From: Solirubrobacterales bacterium 67-14
GTDB lineage: Bacteria; Actinomycetota; Thermoleophilia; Solirubrobacterales; 70-9
Length of the DNA stretch: 34,894 nucleotides
NCBI GenBank assembly: GCA_001897355.1
Contig: MKST01000006.1
Location: 1 to 34,894 of the forward strand
Direction of reading: 5' to 3'
The position numbers and the translations under genes are program-made. The notes beneath the pieces are model-generated. The model was not told where the DNA came from, did not search any database, and saw nothing but the letters and a program-made list of their open reading frames with translations. This document shows positions 1 to 10,436 of the stretch, piece after piece (position 1 is the stretch's first letter; every line of letters begins with the position of its first letter).

Positions 1-1867
1 CCGTGGTCACCGGGTTGACGGTGTCAACGTTGACCACCCGCGCCGCAGGCCCACTCTGGACGTTGAGCGCCCTGTCGATCGCCCGCACCTCGAAGGTGTG
101 AGGACCGTCTCCGAGGGCCGAAGCCGGTGCGAAAGGACTGGTGCAAGCCGCCCAATCACTCTCGGGCGAATCGCTGATCCGGCACTCGAAGGTTCCCGGT
201 TCATCGGAGTCGAACTCGTAGGAAGGCTCACCGTTGTTGAGCCAGAACCCGTCCGCCGGGCCGGCGGTGATGCTCGCGACCGGCTCGGTCAGGTCGACTT
301 CGAAGTTCGCCTCGACGGGGGCGGAAGTGTTGCCCCACGGATCGGTGCCGCGCACCTGGAAGAGATGAGTGCCCTCGGTGAGATCCTGCGCCTGCAAGCT
401 CCCGTCCGTGGTGCAGTCGCTCCACGGCGTGGCGTCGTCCTCTTCGGTCTCGGGGTCGTCCGCAACGGGATCGATCCGGCACTCGAAGGTGATCAGATTG
501 GTCTCGGAATCCTCGGGCGAGCTGTACTCAAACAGCGGGTCCGTGAAGTTGATGAAGGCGCCCTCCCAGGCTCCGCGCGGACCGTCGGCCAGATCGACGA
601 CCGGGGCGGTCGTGTCGATCGTGAAGGTTCGCTCGGCCGGGGTCGGGTCAACGTTCCCCGACGGATCGATGGCACGAACCTTCAGGGTGTAGGTACCGTC
701 ATCGATCGCACCCGTGTTGTGGTTCGCGTCGCACGATCCCCAGGTTCCCTCGGAGGGGTGCTGGTCGAGCCGGCACTCGAAGGTCGAGCCGGCTTCGCTC
801 GACTCGAAGCTGAAGTCAGCGTTGTCGGCCGCGACGGTGCTGCCCTCTTCGGGCCCGTCGACGATCGTGGTGTCCGGCGGGAAGATGTCCAGCGCCTGCC
901 AGTTCGGCTCGTTGTCGGCCGCAGCGCCATCGGAGACCTGGGTCTGGCCGGAGCCGTTGGCGTTCATCACGAAGACCTGATCGGAACCGGTCCGGTTCGA
1001 GACGAAGAGGATCTTCTCCGGGGTGCCCTGGTCGAGGGCACCGTTGGTGCCCGAAGGCGAGTAGACGGGGGCTGTGTTGGCGGCGGACGGCACGTTGGTC
1101 CGCTTGACCTGGTTGGAGCCGTCCGCGTTCATCGTGTAAATCTCCCAGTTGGTGTGACCGGGGCGGTTACGGCTCTGGAAGACGATCCGGCTACCGTCGC
1201 CGTTGAAGGCGGGATCAGCGTTCTCGACGTTGTAGGCGGTGCCGGTCAGGTTGACCGGCGTTCCACCCTGGACCGGGATCTTGAAGATCTGGTAGCCCTT
1301 ACCCGGATCGGTACCCGGCGCGTAGTGCTCGTAGACGAGGGTCGAGCCGTCCGGCGAGAAGTCGGGTGCGTAATCCTGGGTGGTGTTGGCGGTGATCTGG
1401 TTCGAGACGGGCTCGTCGCCCAGGGTCATCACGTACAGCTCGCGATCGCCGCCGGCGTTGCTGGCATAGGCGATCTTGTCGTTGTCAGGCGAGAACGCCG
1501 GGTCGGACTCGGCCGCGGTGGTGGTCGTGAGACGGGTCTGATTGTCGCCGTCGGCATCCATCACGTAGAGCTCGGGATTGCCGTCGCGCTTCGAGATGAA
1601 GGCGATCCGCGTACGGTCCTGCGACCAGGCCGGCGAGGTGTTGGTACCGGTGTTGGTCAGCCGCGTGACCCCGGAACCGTTGGCCTGCATCGTGTAGATG
1701 TCGGTCGAGCCGCCCCGGACGCTGGTGAAGACGATCGGGCCGTTGCCACCCGGGAAGCCGGCCTCGGCGGTACCGACGCCGATCGACATCGCCACGATGG
1801 ACAGAAGTCCGAGGACCAGCCCCTTCAGTGTCACGTTCCTAGTCATTTTGAGCTTGTTCCTTGACAT
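1..1867 (-). CDS. Secreted TolB-like beta-propeller plus Ig-like repeat protein (3' end outside window)
   Basis: The minus-strand frame is open from an ATG at 1867 to the left edge, so the C-terminus is missing (about 622 codons visible). The N-terminus has Lys/Arg residues, a hydrophobic stretch (LVLGLLSIVAMSIGVG) and an Ala-rich cleavage region, i.e. a Sec signal peptide. Roughly residues 40-310 are WD40/PD40-type propeller blades of the TolB class (for example DIYTMQANGSGVTRLT followed by SPAWSQDRTRIAF). After these come at least three Ig-like repeats of about 90 residues, each with a pair of Cys (FECRLD ... C) and a closing motif like DGPHTFEVRAID. The start at 1867 has AAGGGA about seven bases upstream; an in-frame ATG at 1846 is the alternative. 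It is third in a same-strand operon, 31 bases after the DUF11 gene. Role is probably surface or extracellular; no catalytic domain is visible. Confidence 0.85.
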   Translation of the reverse strand, partial: MSRNKLKMTRNVTLKGLVLGLLSIVAMSIGVGTAEAGFPGGNGPIVFTSVRGGSTDIYTMQANGSGVTRLTNTGTNTSPAWSQDRTRIAFISKRDGNPELYVMDADGDNQTRLTTTTAAESDPAFSPDNDKIAYASNAGGDRELYVMTLGDEPVSNQITANTTQDYAPDFSPDGSTLVYEHYAPGTDPGKGYQIFKIPVQGGTPVNLTGTAYNVENADPAFNGDGSRIVFQSRNRPGHTNWEIYTMNADGSNQVKRTNVPSAANTAPVYSPSGTNGALDQGTPEKILFVSNRTGSDQVFVMNANGSGQTQVSDGAAADNEPNWQALDIFPPDTTIVDGPEEGSTVAADNADFSFESSEAGSTFECRLDQHPSEGTWGSCDANHNTGAIDDGTYTLKVRAIDPSGNVDPTPAERTFTIDTTAPVVDLADGPRGAWEGAFINFTDPLFEYSSPEDSETNLITFECRIDPVADDPETEEDDATPWSDCTTDGSLQAQDLTEGTHLFQVRGTDPWGNTSAPVEANFEVDLTEPVASITAGPADGFWLNNGEPSYEFDSDEPGTFECRISDSPESDWAACTSPFAPASALGDGPHTFEVRAIDRALNVQSGPAARVVNVDTVNPVTT

Positions 1868-1898
1868 TTCGCGTCCCTTGTCTCCCTTTGCTGTTCCC

Positions 1899-4800
1899 CT
1901 ACCGCGCAACGAGGGTCACCGTGCCTTTAGTCGGATTTATCTCAGTCGAATTCGGCTTCAGGGTCAGCGTGCCGTTGGCTTTCTTGCGCTTGGCCAGCGC
2001 CCGGCGCTGAGCTGACTTGATCCTCAGCGAGACCACTCTCGACTCTCCGGGCGCCACCACGTAGCGGGCCGAAGTCGAGGTCACATTGGTCCAGAAGCGC
2101 TTCTTCTTGCCTGGTCGCCGCAGCTTCGGCTTCACCTTGAGTTGCGCCTTGCCTTCACAGCGCTGGGTGGCATCCGCGGGGCAGCTCACTTTCACGTTGA
2201 AGACTCCGTTCCGAAGGATGGTCGCCTTCTTGGCGCCGATGGTGGCCGGTCGCAGTACCACGGCCGGCAGCACCACGGACTGGACGATCGTCGCCGTATC
2301 GTTGGCGTCCTCCACATCGTCCAGGGTCGAGATAGCCGCATTCAGGTCAAGGTCTCCCGCGAGCGTGTCGGACACCTTCACCTTGACGGTGAGCTTCTCG
2401 GTGCTCTGGCCGGCGGCCAGGGCCGCGCCGCGCTCGCAGTTCAGCATGGTGCCGTCCGGGGCGCAGCTGAAGCCGCCGCCGGTGGCGCTCAGGTACCAGA
2501 TGCCCTCGGGCAGGCTGGACTGGAGCGCGATCGGACCGACCGTGTCGGCCGAACCGCCGTTGGCGACCTGGATGTCGAAGCTGGCCTCGGTGCCTGCGGT
2601 CCAAGTTCCCGACGAGGAAAGCGCGACGGAAAGGTCGGTCCGGGAGACGTTCTGGACGTCCGAGTCCTCGTTGTCGGCGGCCACCAGATCACCGGGCACG
2701 TCGAGCGTGGCGGTGGTGGTCACCGTGTTCGCGGCCTCGCTGGTCACGGTGAAGTTCACCGGGAAGACGGGCGCGCTCTGGCCGGCCGGGATGGTCGGAA
2801 CCCGGGTGCAGGTCACGGTCTGTCCGCTCACCGAGCAAGGCCAGTGGGCGTTGCCCGAGACATCCGGCACGAGACCGTCCGGAAGCAGCACCTGCACCTC
2901 GGTGCCGGTGCCGATCGCCGAGCCGCCGTCGTTGTGGACACGCACCCGGTAGGTGCCGTGATCCCCAACCCGGAGGCTGGTCCCGGGGGCCATGTCGGGC
3001 TCGAGCAGCACGCTTCCGTTCGGACCCGAGATCGCCGGGTTGCTGACCGCGTTGCTCTGATCGTTGAGGCTTTCGATGTCGTCTGACGTCGCCACCGAGA
3101 AGCTGGTCTGGGCCGGGCTCACGACGCTCGGCTTCACCGCGCCCACCACCGTGATGGTCGGGGCCGGCGCACCGGCTGCCAAGCTGGCGTCCCGTACGCA
3201 GCTGACCTCATGGCCGTTGGTGCGATCGATGTTGCAGGACCAGCCGCTGCCGGACACTTCGCCCGGGATGACCCCGGTCGGCAGGTGGCCGGTCACCACG
3301 ACGGGATTGATCGTGTCGGCGGTTCCGACGTTGCTGACGTCGATCGTGTAGATCGCATCACGACCGACTTCGAGCGTGCCGGTCGGGCCGGTCAACGCGA
3401 TGCTGAGATCGATCGCGACGACCGGGATCGTCTCCGACGCCGTGTCGTTGCCCGGGACGTGGTCGTTGTCAGCCGCGACAGCCACCTCGTTGAGCACGGA
3501 GGGCATCGCTGCCGTGGTCGGCATGACGGTCACGTTGATCGGTGCCGCGCTCGTGCCGGCGGCGAGATTCGCCGAACGCGTGCAGGTCAAGTCGGGGGCG
3601 CTGAAGGAACAGTCCCAGCCGGTGCCGTCGGCATCCAGGAAGTCGAGTCCGCTCGGGACCGTGCTGGTCACGACCGTGTCACTGGTCGTTGCGGCATCGC
3701 CCGCGTTGGTCGCGACGAACCGGTAGGTACCTTCGGTCCCGACCCGGAAAGCGGCACCGGTGTGGCTGGTGCTGATCTGGAGGTCGGGTGCCGCCACGGC
3801 TGCGATGTCCTGATCGGAATCGTTGCCGGCATTGCGGTCCCCGTCGGTGCTCACCGTGACCGATGAAGTGACCTGTGGCCAGGCCGATGGCTCGACGTGC
3901 ACCTGGATGCTGAGAGTGTCCGCGTGGGCCTCGGCGGCGATCGTGCCGTTGTGGGTGCAGGTCACCTGCTGGCCGGCAATGCCGCAGGACCAGGCCGGGG
4001 CGCCGCTGAACTGGACGTAGGTCAGGCCCGGGTCGAGGTCGAGCTGAACCTCGGTCGGGTCGGTGGTCGGTCCTGTTCCTTCGTTCTGGACGTCCACCGT
4101 GTACGTACGGTTGCCGCCGACCCGGAAGTTGCCGCTGTGGCTGAGGTCGACGCTCAGGTCCTGGCCGAAGACGTCAGCCGTGAACCCGGCGTCGTCGTTG
4201 GCCGGCTCATAGTCGTTCGCGGTCGCCACGTGGAAGGACATGGTCGTGTCCGGCATCGCGGGCGCGGTGAAGCTGACCATGACCTTGAGGTCGTCGGGCG
4301 GGGTGCCCGGGGCGATCGGGTCGTCGTAGTCGCAGGAGACATTCGATCCTGACGAGGCCGAGCAGTCCCAGCCGTCACCGGCAAAGTCGGCGTAGGTCAC
4401 GCCGGCCGGCAGGGTCGAGCTGACGACCGTGGTCCCCACCGAGGAGGACGTACCGAGGTTCTCGAGGCCGATGGTCACCCAGCCGTCGCGGTTGACCTTG
4501 TAGACGCCTTCGGCCTGAGCCGAGATGTCGAGGTCGATCAGCCGGACCGAGGTCGGATCGTCGATCGAGTCGTTGTTCGGGTTCGGGTCATCGGCGTTGG
4601 CCACCACCGCGGTGTTGACCACGTCCGCCGGAGTTCCCGCGTGGACGGTCAGAGTGATCGGCGGTGCCCAGGTGTCCGACACGATCGGGTCGTCGTAGGT
4701 GCAGGTCACGTCCTGGTCGACCGCGTCGCAGGTCCACCCGGTGCCAGTGCCGTTCACGTAGGTCATGTTCGACGGCAGGGTGTCGGTGATCGTGGTCTGC

Positions 4801-6614
4801 TGGACGGTGTCCTGGCCGCCACGGTTCTCGACCTCGATCGTGTAGTCGAAATTCTCGCCTGCGGTCGGGTTGCCGACGTGGCTCTTCTTCACCGCCAGGT
4901 CAGGAGCATCGAGGATCATCGTCGGGTCGGTGTCCGAATCGTTGTCCGGGTTCACGTCACCGGCGTTGGCCACGGTCGCGGTGTTGTCCACCGAGACGCT
5001 CGTGTCACCGGGGTTGCCCCCGGCCGCGACGATGTCGGCGTCCGAGGTGATCTGGATCGCCGGGGCGGCCTGCCCCGACCCGATCACGGCCGGAGAGGTG
5101 CAGGTCACGGTCTGACCGGCGATGTTGCAGCTCCAGCCGGCGCCGGTCGCGGTGAGCGGCGTGAGGCCGGTCGGCAGTGTGTCGGTCACCGTGGTCGGGG
5201 TCGAGGTCGCGATGTTGCCGACGTTCGACACGTCGAGCACGTGAACGTTCTTCGGGTCCGCCCCAGGACGGAACTCGTAGTCGTGGTGCTTGTCGATCGT
5301 GAGGTCGGTCGCGAATACCTCGGTGTTGATCGTGGTCGAGTCGTTCTCACTGACCGGATCGTGCGGACCCTGAACCGTGTGGGTCGTGTTCACGGTCGGG
5401 CGGGCAGCCGCGGTGATCCCGACGGTGATCGAGATCGGCGGCGCGGTGATCCCGGCCCCCAGGCTCGGACGGTGACAGGTGTATGTCTGGCCGGCGGTCG
5501 AGCAGTTCCAGCCCGAACCGGTGGCCCCGGTCAGGGGCAGAGAGGCCGGCAAAGTACCGGTCGCGATGACCCGGTTGGGCATGTCGACCGCTGACTCGTT
5601 GGTCACGTTGACCTGGAAGGTGCCGCTGGCACCGACGTTGAACTGACCGAGTGGCGCCGCTTCGACCGACAGGTCGCGACCAGGGCCGATCGTGATCGGC
5701 TTGGTGCCGACGTACGAATCACCCGCGCCGTCCACGACGCGCAGACGAGGATGGTGGACGGTGCCCACCGAACCGGTGTAGGTGTAGGTGGTCTCCGGGT
5801 TGGTCGAGAGCGCGGTGTCCCAGGTGCCGTTGCCGTCGTAGTCCCACTGGAACTGCGGGGTTCCCGGCTTGCTGATCGCATCCGAACCGGTCATGGTCAG
5901 CACTCCGCCGTCGATGGTCTCGTCGTAGGAGTTGATCACCGGCTGGACGCCCGGGGTGGCGATCGGAGTGAACTTCATGGTGAAGCTGATCAGGTTGTTG
6001 CCGGAAGCCGACGGCAGGCCGATCTGGCCGCCGACGACGCCGCAGAGGCCGCCGCCGGAGGGTCCGGGGATCGCGATGGTGCCGTTGACCAGGGTGAGCA
6101 GGCCTGTGGCAGGGTCATACGGGGCGCCGGTGAGCGAGCCGCTCGTACCGGTGATGACCGGAATCGAGAGCGGGCTGCCGGCGGTGCCGATGGTGCAGTT
6201 CGCGGTAACCGGCTTGGTCACGTTGGCGCTGATCCACATGTTGATCGTGAGGTTCGCCGCCCCCGTGAGTGGATTGACCGAACCGGTTGGATCACCGACG
6301 ATGTGGACCGTCACCATGCCGTCGTACTCACAGGATGAGGATCCGGGGGTGTCGCAGAGCGGGAAGGCTGGTGCCCCGATGTCGCTGTTGGCAACCGTGA
6401 CGGTTCCGTTCGCTGCCACCGCTCCCGGCAAGGAAAGCGAGCCTTCGGAGAGCTCGAACTGATCGAGCGAACCGACCTTCATGAAGCCCGAGACGGCCGT
6501 GATGTCGAACTGGCCCGGGTTGCCGACCTTCTGGGCCTGGGCGCTGGAAGCGGCTCCGAAAGCCGCGAGCGCCAAGACCGCCGCAAAGATGATCGCTTTG
6601 AGTTTCATCGTCAT
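1899..6614 (-). CDS. Giant secreted DUF11-repeat protein
   Basis: About 1571 residues. The N-terminus MKLKAIIFAAVLALAAFGA followed by SSAQAQ is a clear signal peptide. Residues about 30-230 form a beta-rich domain I do not recognise. A PKD-like segment follows (WDYDGNGTWDT). Then come nine tandem DUF11-type repeats of about 110-130 residues, each opening near DLSV/DLxI, containing a GWxC ... C pair, and ending in an N-D-S/D rich linker. The C-terminus is a Lys/Arg-rich beta domain with one Cys pair, a style common in large surface proteins of this phylum. The start is ambiguous: GTG at 6647 overlaps the stop of the upstream gene, but ATG at 6614 (preceded by AGGAAA) or 6608 fits the signal peptide better. 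DUF11 proteins are generally cell-surface or adhesion-like; no enzyme motif is seen. Confidence 0.88.
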   Translation of the reverse strand: MTMKLKAIIFAAVLALAAFGAASSAQAQKVGNPGQFDITAVSGFMKVGSLDQFELSEGSLSLPGAVAANGTVTVANSDIGAPAFPLCDTPGSSSCEYDGMVTVHIVGDPTGSVNPLTGAANLTINMWISANVTKPVTANCTIGTAGSPLSIPVITGTSGSLTGAPYDPATGLLTLVNGTIAIPGPSGGGLCGVVGGQIGLPSASGNNLISFTMKFTPIATPGVQPVINSYDETIDGGVLTMTGSDAISKPGTPQFQWDYDGNGTWDTALSTNPETTYTYTGSVGTVHHPRLRVVDGAGDSYVGTKPITIGPGRDLSVEAAPLGQFNVGASGTFQVNVTNESAVDMPNRVIATGTLPASLPLTGATGSGWNCSTAGQTYTCHRPSLGAGITAPPISITVGITAAARPTVNTTHTVQGPHDPVSENDSTTINTEVFATDLTIDKHHDYEFRPGADPKNVHVLDVSNVGNIATSTPTTVTDTLPTGLTPLTATGAGWSCNIAGQTVTCTSPAVIGSGQAAPAIQITSDADIVAAGGNPGDTSVSVDNTATVANAGDVNPDNDSDTDPTMILDAPDLAVKKSHVGNPTAGENFDYTIEVENRGGQDTVQQTTITDTLPSNMTYVNGTGTGWTCDAVDQDVTCTYDDPIVSDTWAPPITLTVHAGTPADVVNTAVVANADDPNPNNDSIDDPTSVRLIDLDISAQAEGVYKVNRDGWVTIGLENLGTSSSVGTTVVSSTLPAGVTYADFAGDGWDCSASSGSNVSCDYDDPIAPGTPPDDLKVMVSFTAPAMPDTTMSFHVATANDYEPANDDAGFTADVFGQDLSVDLSHSGNFRVGGNRTYTVDVQNEGTGPTTDPTEVQLDLDPGLTYVQFSGAPAWSCGIAGQQVTCTHNGTIAAEAHADTLSIQVHVEPSAWPQVTSSVTVSTDGDRNAGNDSDQDIAAVAAPDLQISTSHTGAAFRVGTEGTYRFVATNAGDAATTSDTVVTSTVPSGLDFLDADGTGWDCSFSAPDLTCTRSANLAAGTSAAPINVTVMPTTAAMPSVLNEVAVAADNDHVPGNDTASETIPVVAIDLSIALTGPTGTLEVGRDAIYTIDVSNVGTADTINPVVVTGHLPTGVIPGEVSGSGWSCNIDRTNGHEVSCVRDASLAAGAPAPTITVVGAVKPSVVSPAQTSFSVATSDDIESLNDQSNAVSNPAISGPNGSVLLEPDMAPGTSLRVGDHGTYRVRVHNDGGSAIGTGTEVQVLLPDGLVPDVSGNAHWPCSVSGQTVTCTRVPTIPAGQSAPVFPVNFTVTSEAANTVTTTATLDVPGDLVAADNEDSDVQNVSRTDLSVALSSSGTWTAGTEASFDIQVANGGSADTVGPIALQSSLPEGIWYLSATGGGFSCAPDGTMLNCERGAALAAGQSTEKLTVKVKVSDTLAGDLDLNAAISTLDDVEDANDTATIVQSVVLPAVVLRPATIGAKKATILRNGVFNVKVSCPADATQRCEGKAQLKVKPKLRRPGKKKRFWTNVTSTSARYVVAPGESRVVSLRIKSAQRRALAKRKKANGTLTLKPNSTEINPTKGTVTLVAR

Positions 6615-6643
6615 TTTCCTGCCTTCTCCCTTGACTGAGGCGC

Positions 6644-9600
6644 TCACTTGCGGCCGCCCTTCCCGCCGGCCTTCTTAGCTCGTGGCGGGTCGATGAACAT
6701 GTTGGTGGTGACCCAGTGGCCTTCTCGGTCCTGCGCCGTGCCAAACCACTTCTGGGTCGGTGCCTTCTTGCCCGGACGGACCCTCAGCGCGTGGCGGAGG
6801 GCCGGCACCGTGAAGGTGACGCGGCCGATGCCTTCGTCGAGGTTCGCGACCTCGATGATGGCTTCGTTGCCGAGCGTGATGCTCGCAGTCATCTTCCCGT
6901 CGGTCGAGGTCAGCGTCCGGACTCCCTCTCGGCCCGCTCCTCGAGCCTTGAAGACACTCGTGGTCTTCTCGCCGGAGCGGTTGGTCGTGGTGACGGTCAA
7001 GGCGTTCTTGCCCTTCGACTTCGACTTCAGCACGTAGGCGGAACGCCGGCCGAGTCGGATCCGGGCCACCGACATGTCGGTGGTCGGCGAGTCGATCTGG
7101 AGCTGGACCTTGCTGGCACCGCCCTTGCCCGGTCGGGTCAGGAACTTGCCGGTCACGTTTGGCATCCGGCACCCGGACTGTGAGCTGGCGAAGGAGCAGG
7201 CCGGCGCGACAGGAATCGTCAGCGGGTTGTTGATGACGGACTTGACCTTCCAGCTACGACCAGTAGCCGGACCCTGGTTGCCGAACATGTCGGTGGCCCT
7301 GATCTTGAGGTGATGGTCGCCGTCCGGCATGCCCGTGTAGGTCTGGGGGCTGGAGCACTCCTGCCAGGCGCCGCCGTCCAGGCTGCACTCGACCTGGCCG
7401 GCCTCCGAGCTTGCGAACTTGAAGGTCGCTTCCCGGTCGGTCACCGCGCCGGCGGGGCCGGAGGCGATCGTCACGGTCGGGACCGCCGTGTCCACCGTCC
7501 AGCTGCGCTGCGAGCCGGGAACCTCGACGTTGCCGGCCGCATCGACGCCGCGCACCTTGAAGGTGTGGTCACCGTCAAGCAGGCCCGCGTAGCTCTGCTC
7601 TGTGGCGCTCTCGCAATCCCGCCAGCTTTCGCCGTCGAGCGAGCACTGGGCCGAGACCGCAGAATCATCGGCTGCGAACTCGAATTCCAGATCGGCGGTC
7701 GAGACGTTCAGGTGAGCACCTTCGGCAGGCCCGGCGGTGATCGATGACGTAGGCGCGACCGTGTCGAGCTGCCAGCCTTGCTCGGCGGGCGTCATGTCCA
7801 CGTTGCCGGCGCGATCGACCGCGGAAACCCGGAGCATGTGGTTGCCGTCGGCCAGGCTCGGCCCGGTGAGCGGGCTGGAGCAGGGGTTGAAGCTGCCGCC
7901 GTCGATCGAGCAGACGTACTGGACCACGGCCTCGTTCGACTTCGGGCGTGCGGTTATCGCCTGGTTGGTGATCGCCCGGTTGAAGTCGTCCAGGGTGGTG
8001 TCCGGAGCGACCGTGTCGATCTTCCATGACCAGGAGGCGGGCGTCTCGTCGACCACGTTGGCCGGGTTCTTCGCCCGAACCTTGAAGGTGTGCTGCCCGT
8101 CGGCGAGGCCGGTGAAGCTCTGCGGGGTCGTGCAGGCGCTCCAAGCCGCACCGTCGAGACTGCACTCGAAGGTGTTGGCCGGGTCGTTCGAGTCGAACTC
8201 GAAGTCCTGGTCGGCGCTGTCGGAGAACTGCGGGTAGGTACCCACCAGGTTGGTGAGCACCCCGTCGCGCGAGACTTCCCACTCGTAGGTGTTGGAGGTC
8301 TCGCGGCCGTACTGGTCGACCGCGAAGACGGTCAACGAGTGCGGGCCGTCGTCGATGTCGGTCAGCCCGTACGGCGACTCGCAGGGACGACGGATGTCGT
8401 TGTCCAGCACGCAGGTCACCTCGAGTGGAACGGTGTTGCCGGCCTCGTCGGTCGTGAACTCGAAGACCGGATCGGGGTCGCCGCTGTCGGCGGCGGGCGT
8501 GCTGGTGAAGGCGACGCTCGGCTTGGCGTCGACGACCCACTCGGCCTGAGCCGGGGTCGCGTCGACCGTGCCGTCGCCACCGTGGGCGCGAACCCGGAAG
8601 TTATGCAGGCCGTCGCTCAGGTCAGTCAAGTTGTGCGGCGACGTGCAGGTCTGCCAGTTGCCGAAGTCGAGCGAGCACTCGAAGTGATCGAGGGTCGCAC
8701 CGGGGTCCTCCTCGGTCGGCGAGCTGAACTCGACGGTGGCGCCGCGGTCGTTGTGATCGACCATCGGGTTCGGCGCGAGGTCGATGTCAGTCGGCGGCGT
8801 CACCTCGAGATTGACCGTCGCGACGTCGACGCCGCCGTAGCCGTCGTCGACCTTGTAGGTGAACGAGTCGTTGCCGGAGTAATTCGTCCCACTCGGGTCA
8901 TAGACGGTCTGGTTGCCGAAGGTGCCGCCAAGCGTGGAAAGGGTTCCGTGGTCCGGCGGGTCGATGATCGAGTACTGCAGGTTCGACTGGTCATCGACCC
9001 CCATCAGCGGGAAGACGTCGGTATCGGTGCCCTGCAGAGTGAGCGGCAGGGTGTCCGTCGAGGTCAGCGTCCGGTCCTGGCCGGCCGCGGTGGGCAGGCT
9101 GTTGACCAGGAACTGGGTCGAGTAGATGACCCGAGCCGAGGCGTTGTCCGCACCGTTGGAGGCGCCGTTGTCCGAGATCCGGGTGCGCACGGTGTACCAG
9201 CCCGGGGTGAACCCGGTGGTGTTGATGCTGCGGGTCGTGCTGCCACCGGGCAACCCGGTATCGGGGTCGCCGCGGACGCCTTGCTCGAAGCCGTCGATGC
9301 CATTGGCCGCGTTGAAGTCGAGATCCCACTCGATGTCCTGGACCCGGCCGCCCGCAGCCTGGTCATCGGGATCGAGGACGTTGGTGGCGGTGATGTTGGT
9401 AGTGCCGTTCACGACCGGTCGGGTCGCGTTGAAGTCTGCAGTCGGGCTGGTCGAGGCGAGCGAGTTGACGCTGACCACGCCGAGCGAGTACCAGCCGGTG
9501 TTGCCGGCGGCGCCGCAGGTGGGGCTGAGAAGGTGAGTGCCCGAGCCGGCCTGGGACTCGACGATCCAGGTTCCCCGTTTGGGGAAGCTGATCGGGAAGA

Positions 9601-10357
9601 CCATGGTGTTGTTGTCGCCTGCCGTGTTGCAGATGCGATCCTGGCCGGTGCCGGTGATCTGGTCACCCATGATCGTCTCGCCGGTGAGGATGTTGCGGAG
9701 GCGCGGGGTGACCGAGCTGAAATCAGGCTCGTTGATGACCGAGTCGGGATCGTCGCCGGTGACCTGGAAGGTGACCGCCTGGCCCGGGCGGACTTGGGTC
9801 GCCGACTGTTGAGGATTCCAGAGGATCGCGTAGTCGGTGGAGTATGCGCAGTCGCCAGACGCCTGCCAGGTTGCGTTGATGGTCGAGGAGGCGGTCTCCT
9901 CGCCGTTGTCGAGGCGGGCCCGGATCCGCAGCGGGAACGAGTTCGACCTCGTCTTGGAACCGATCAAGTTGCACGAGAAACCGTTGCCGCCGGACGTCGG
10001 ACGGAACTTGTAGATCACCTTGGTGTACTCGTAGCCACCTTGGAAGCTCTTCTGTTCGGCGATCGGACTCACGTCAGTGATTCCGACCGAGGCGGTGTTG
10101 TCAGTGCCGTTCTTGTCGCTGTCGATGCGCAGGCCGGTGACCTTTCGTCCCACGTCGTGACGCACGACGATGGCGATGAAACTGTCGTCCTCGGTCTTCT
10201 CCGCGAATCGGTCCGATCCGAGCCACCTCGTGCTATTGACGATCACGGGCGTGGCCGCGTTCGCGGTCGCCTCGGCAAACCCGATGTAAGCGAGAACAAG
10301 GCAAAGAGCAGCCCCGATCAGTCGAAGGTGGGCAGAACGACGCGTGACGGTTTTCAC
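6644..10357 (-). CDS. Giant secreted cadherin-like / Ig-repeat protein
   Basis: About 1237 residues, first gene of the three-gene operon. The GTG at 10357 is chosen because AGGAGG lies eight bases upstream; a GTG at 10396 is in frame but lacks such a site. A signal peptide follows (LIGAALCLVLAYIGFAEATANAA). Residues about 50-310 are an unrecognised beta-rich region with Cys pairs, then a PKD-like segment (IEWDLDFNAANG), then a cadherin-like/Big_9-like domain (DHGTL ... YSGNDSFTYKVDDGYGG). Six Ig-like repeats of 85-90 residues follow, each with FECSLDG..W..C and DGxHTFKVRAxDxxGN, the same family as in the TolB-like gene downstream. The tail is Lys/Gly-rich. It is probably exported and cell-wall associated. 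No catalytic site is evident. Confidence 0.87.
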   Translation of the reverse strand: MKTVTRRSAHLRLIGAALCLVLAYIGFAEATANAATPVIVNSTRWLGSDRFAEKTEDDSFIAIVVRHDVGRKVTGLRIDSDKNGTDNTASVGITDVSPIAEQKSFQGGYEYTKVIYKFRPTSGGNGFSCNLIGSKTRSNSFPLRIRARLDNGEETASSTINATWQASGDCAYSTDYAILWNPQQSATQVRPGQAVTFQVTGDDPDSVINEPDFSSVTPRLRNILTGETIMGDQITGTGQDRICNTAGDNNTMVFPISFPKRGTWIVESQAGSGTHLLSPTCGAAGNTGWYSLGVVSVNSLASTSPTADFNATRPVVNGTTNITATNVLDPDDQAAGGRVQDIEWDLDFNAANGIDGFEQGVRGDPDTGLPGGSTTRSINTTGFTPGWYTVRTRISDNGASNGADNASARVIYSTQFLVNSLPTAAGQDRTLTSTDTLPLTLQGTDTDVFPLMGVDDQSNLQYSIIDPPDHGTLSTLGGTFGNQTVYDPSGTNYSGNDSFTYKVDDGYGGVDVATVNLEVTPPTDIDLAPNPMVDHNDRGATVEFSSPTEEDPGATLDHFECSLDFGNWQTCTSPHNLTDLSDGLHNFRVRAHGGDGTVDATPAQAEWVVDAKPSVAFTSTPAADSGDPDPVFEFTTDEAGNTVPLEVTCVLDNDIRRPCESPYGLTDIDDGPHSLTVFAVDQYGRETSNTYEWEVSRDGVLTNLVGTYPQFSDSADQDFEFDSNDPANTFECSLDGAAWSACTTPQSFTGLADGQHTFKVRAKNPANVVDETPASWSWKIDTVAPDTTLDDFNRAITNQAITARPKSNEAVVQYVCSIDGGSFNPCSSPLTGPSLADGNHMLRVSAVDRAGNVDMTPAEQGWQLDTVAPTSSITAGPAEGAHLNVSTADLEFEFAADDSAVSAQCSLDGESWRDCESATEQSYAGLLDGDHTFKVRGVDAAGNVEVPGSQRSWTVDTAVPTVTIASGPAGAVTDREATFKFASSEAGQVECSLDGGAWQECSSPQTYTGMPDGDHHLKIRATDMFGNQGPATGRSWKVKSVINNPLTIPVAPACSFASSQSGCRMPNVTGKFLTRPGKGGASKVQLQIDSPTTDMSVARIRLGRRSAYVLKSKSKGKNALTVTTTNRSGEKTTSVFKARGAGREGVRTLTSTDGKMTASITLGNEAIIEVANLDEGIGRVTFTVPALRHALRVRPGKKAPTQKWFGTAQDREGHWVTTNMFIDPPRAKKAGGKGGRK

Positions 10358-10436
10358 CGTTTCGACCTCCTCTGAGAGTGATGCTCCCTGACGCACTGTT
10401 GTTTCTCCCTCTTGAGGTCCAAGACTGGACCCCGCT

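Noticed and set aside
98..1864. 588-codon plus-strand open frame
   Set aside because: It is the antisense shadow of the TolB-like gene. The minus frame has a signal peptide and repeats; the plus frame is Arg/Val/Gly-rich without motifs.
8090..10375. 761-codon plus-strand open frame
   Set aside because: Antisense shadow of the Ig-repeat gene, produced by high GC and lack of stops; no domain is recognisable.
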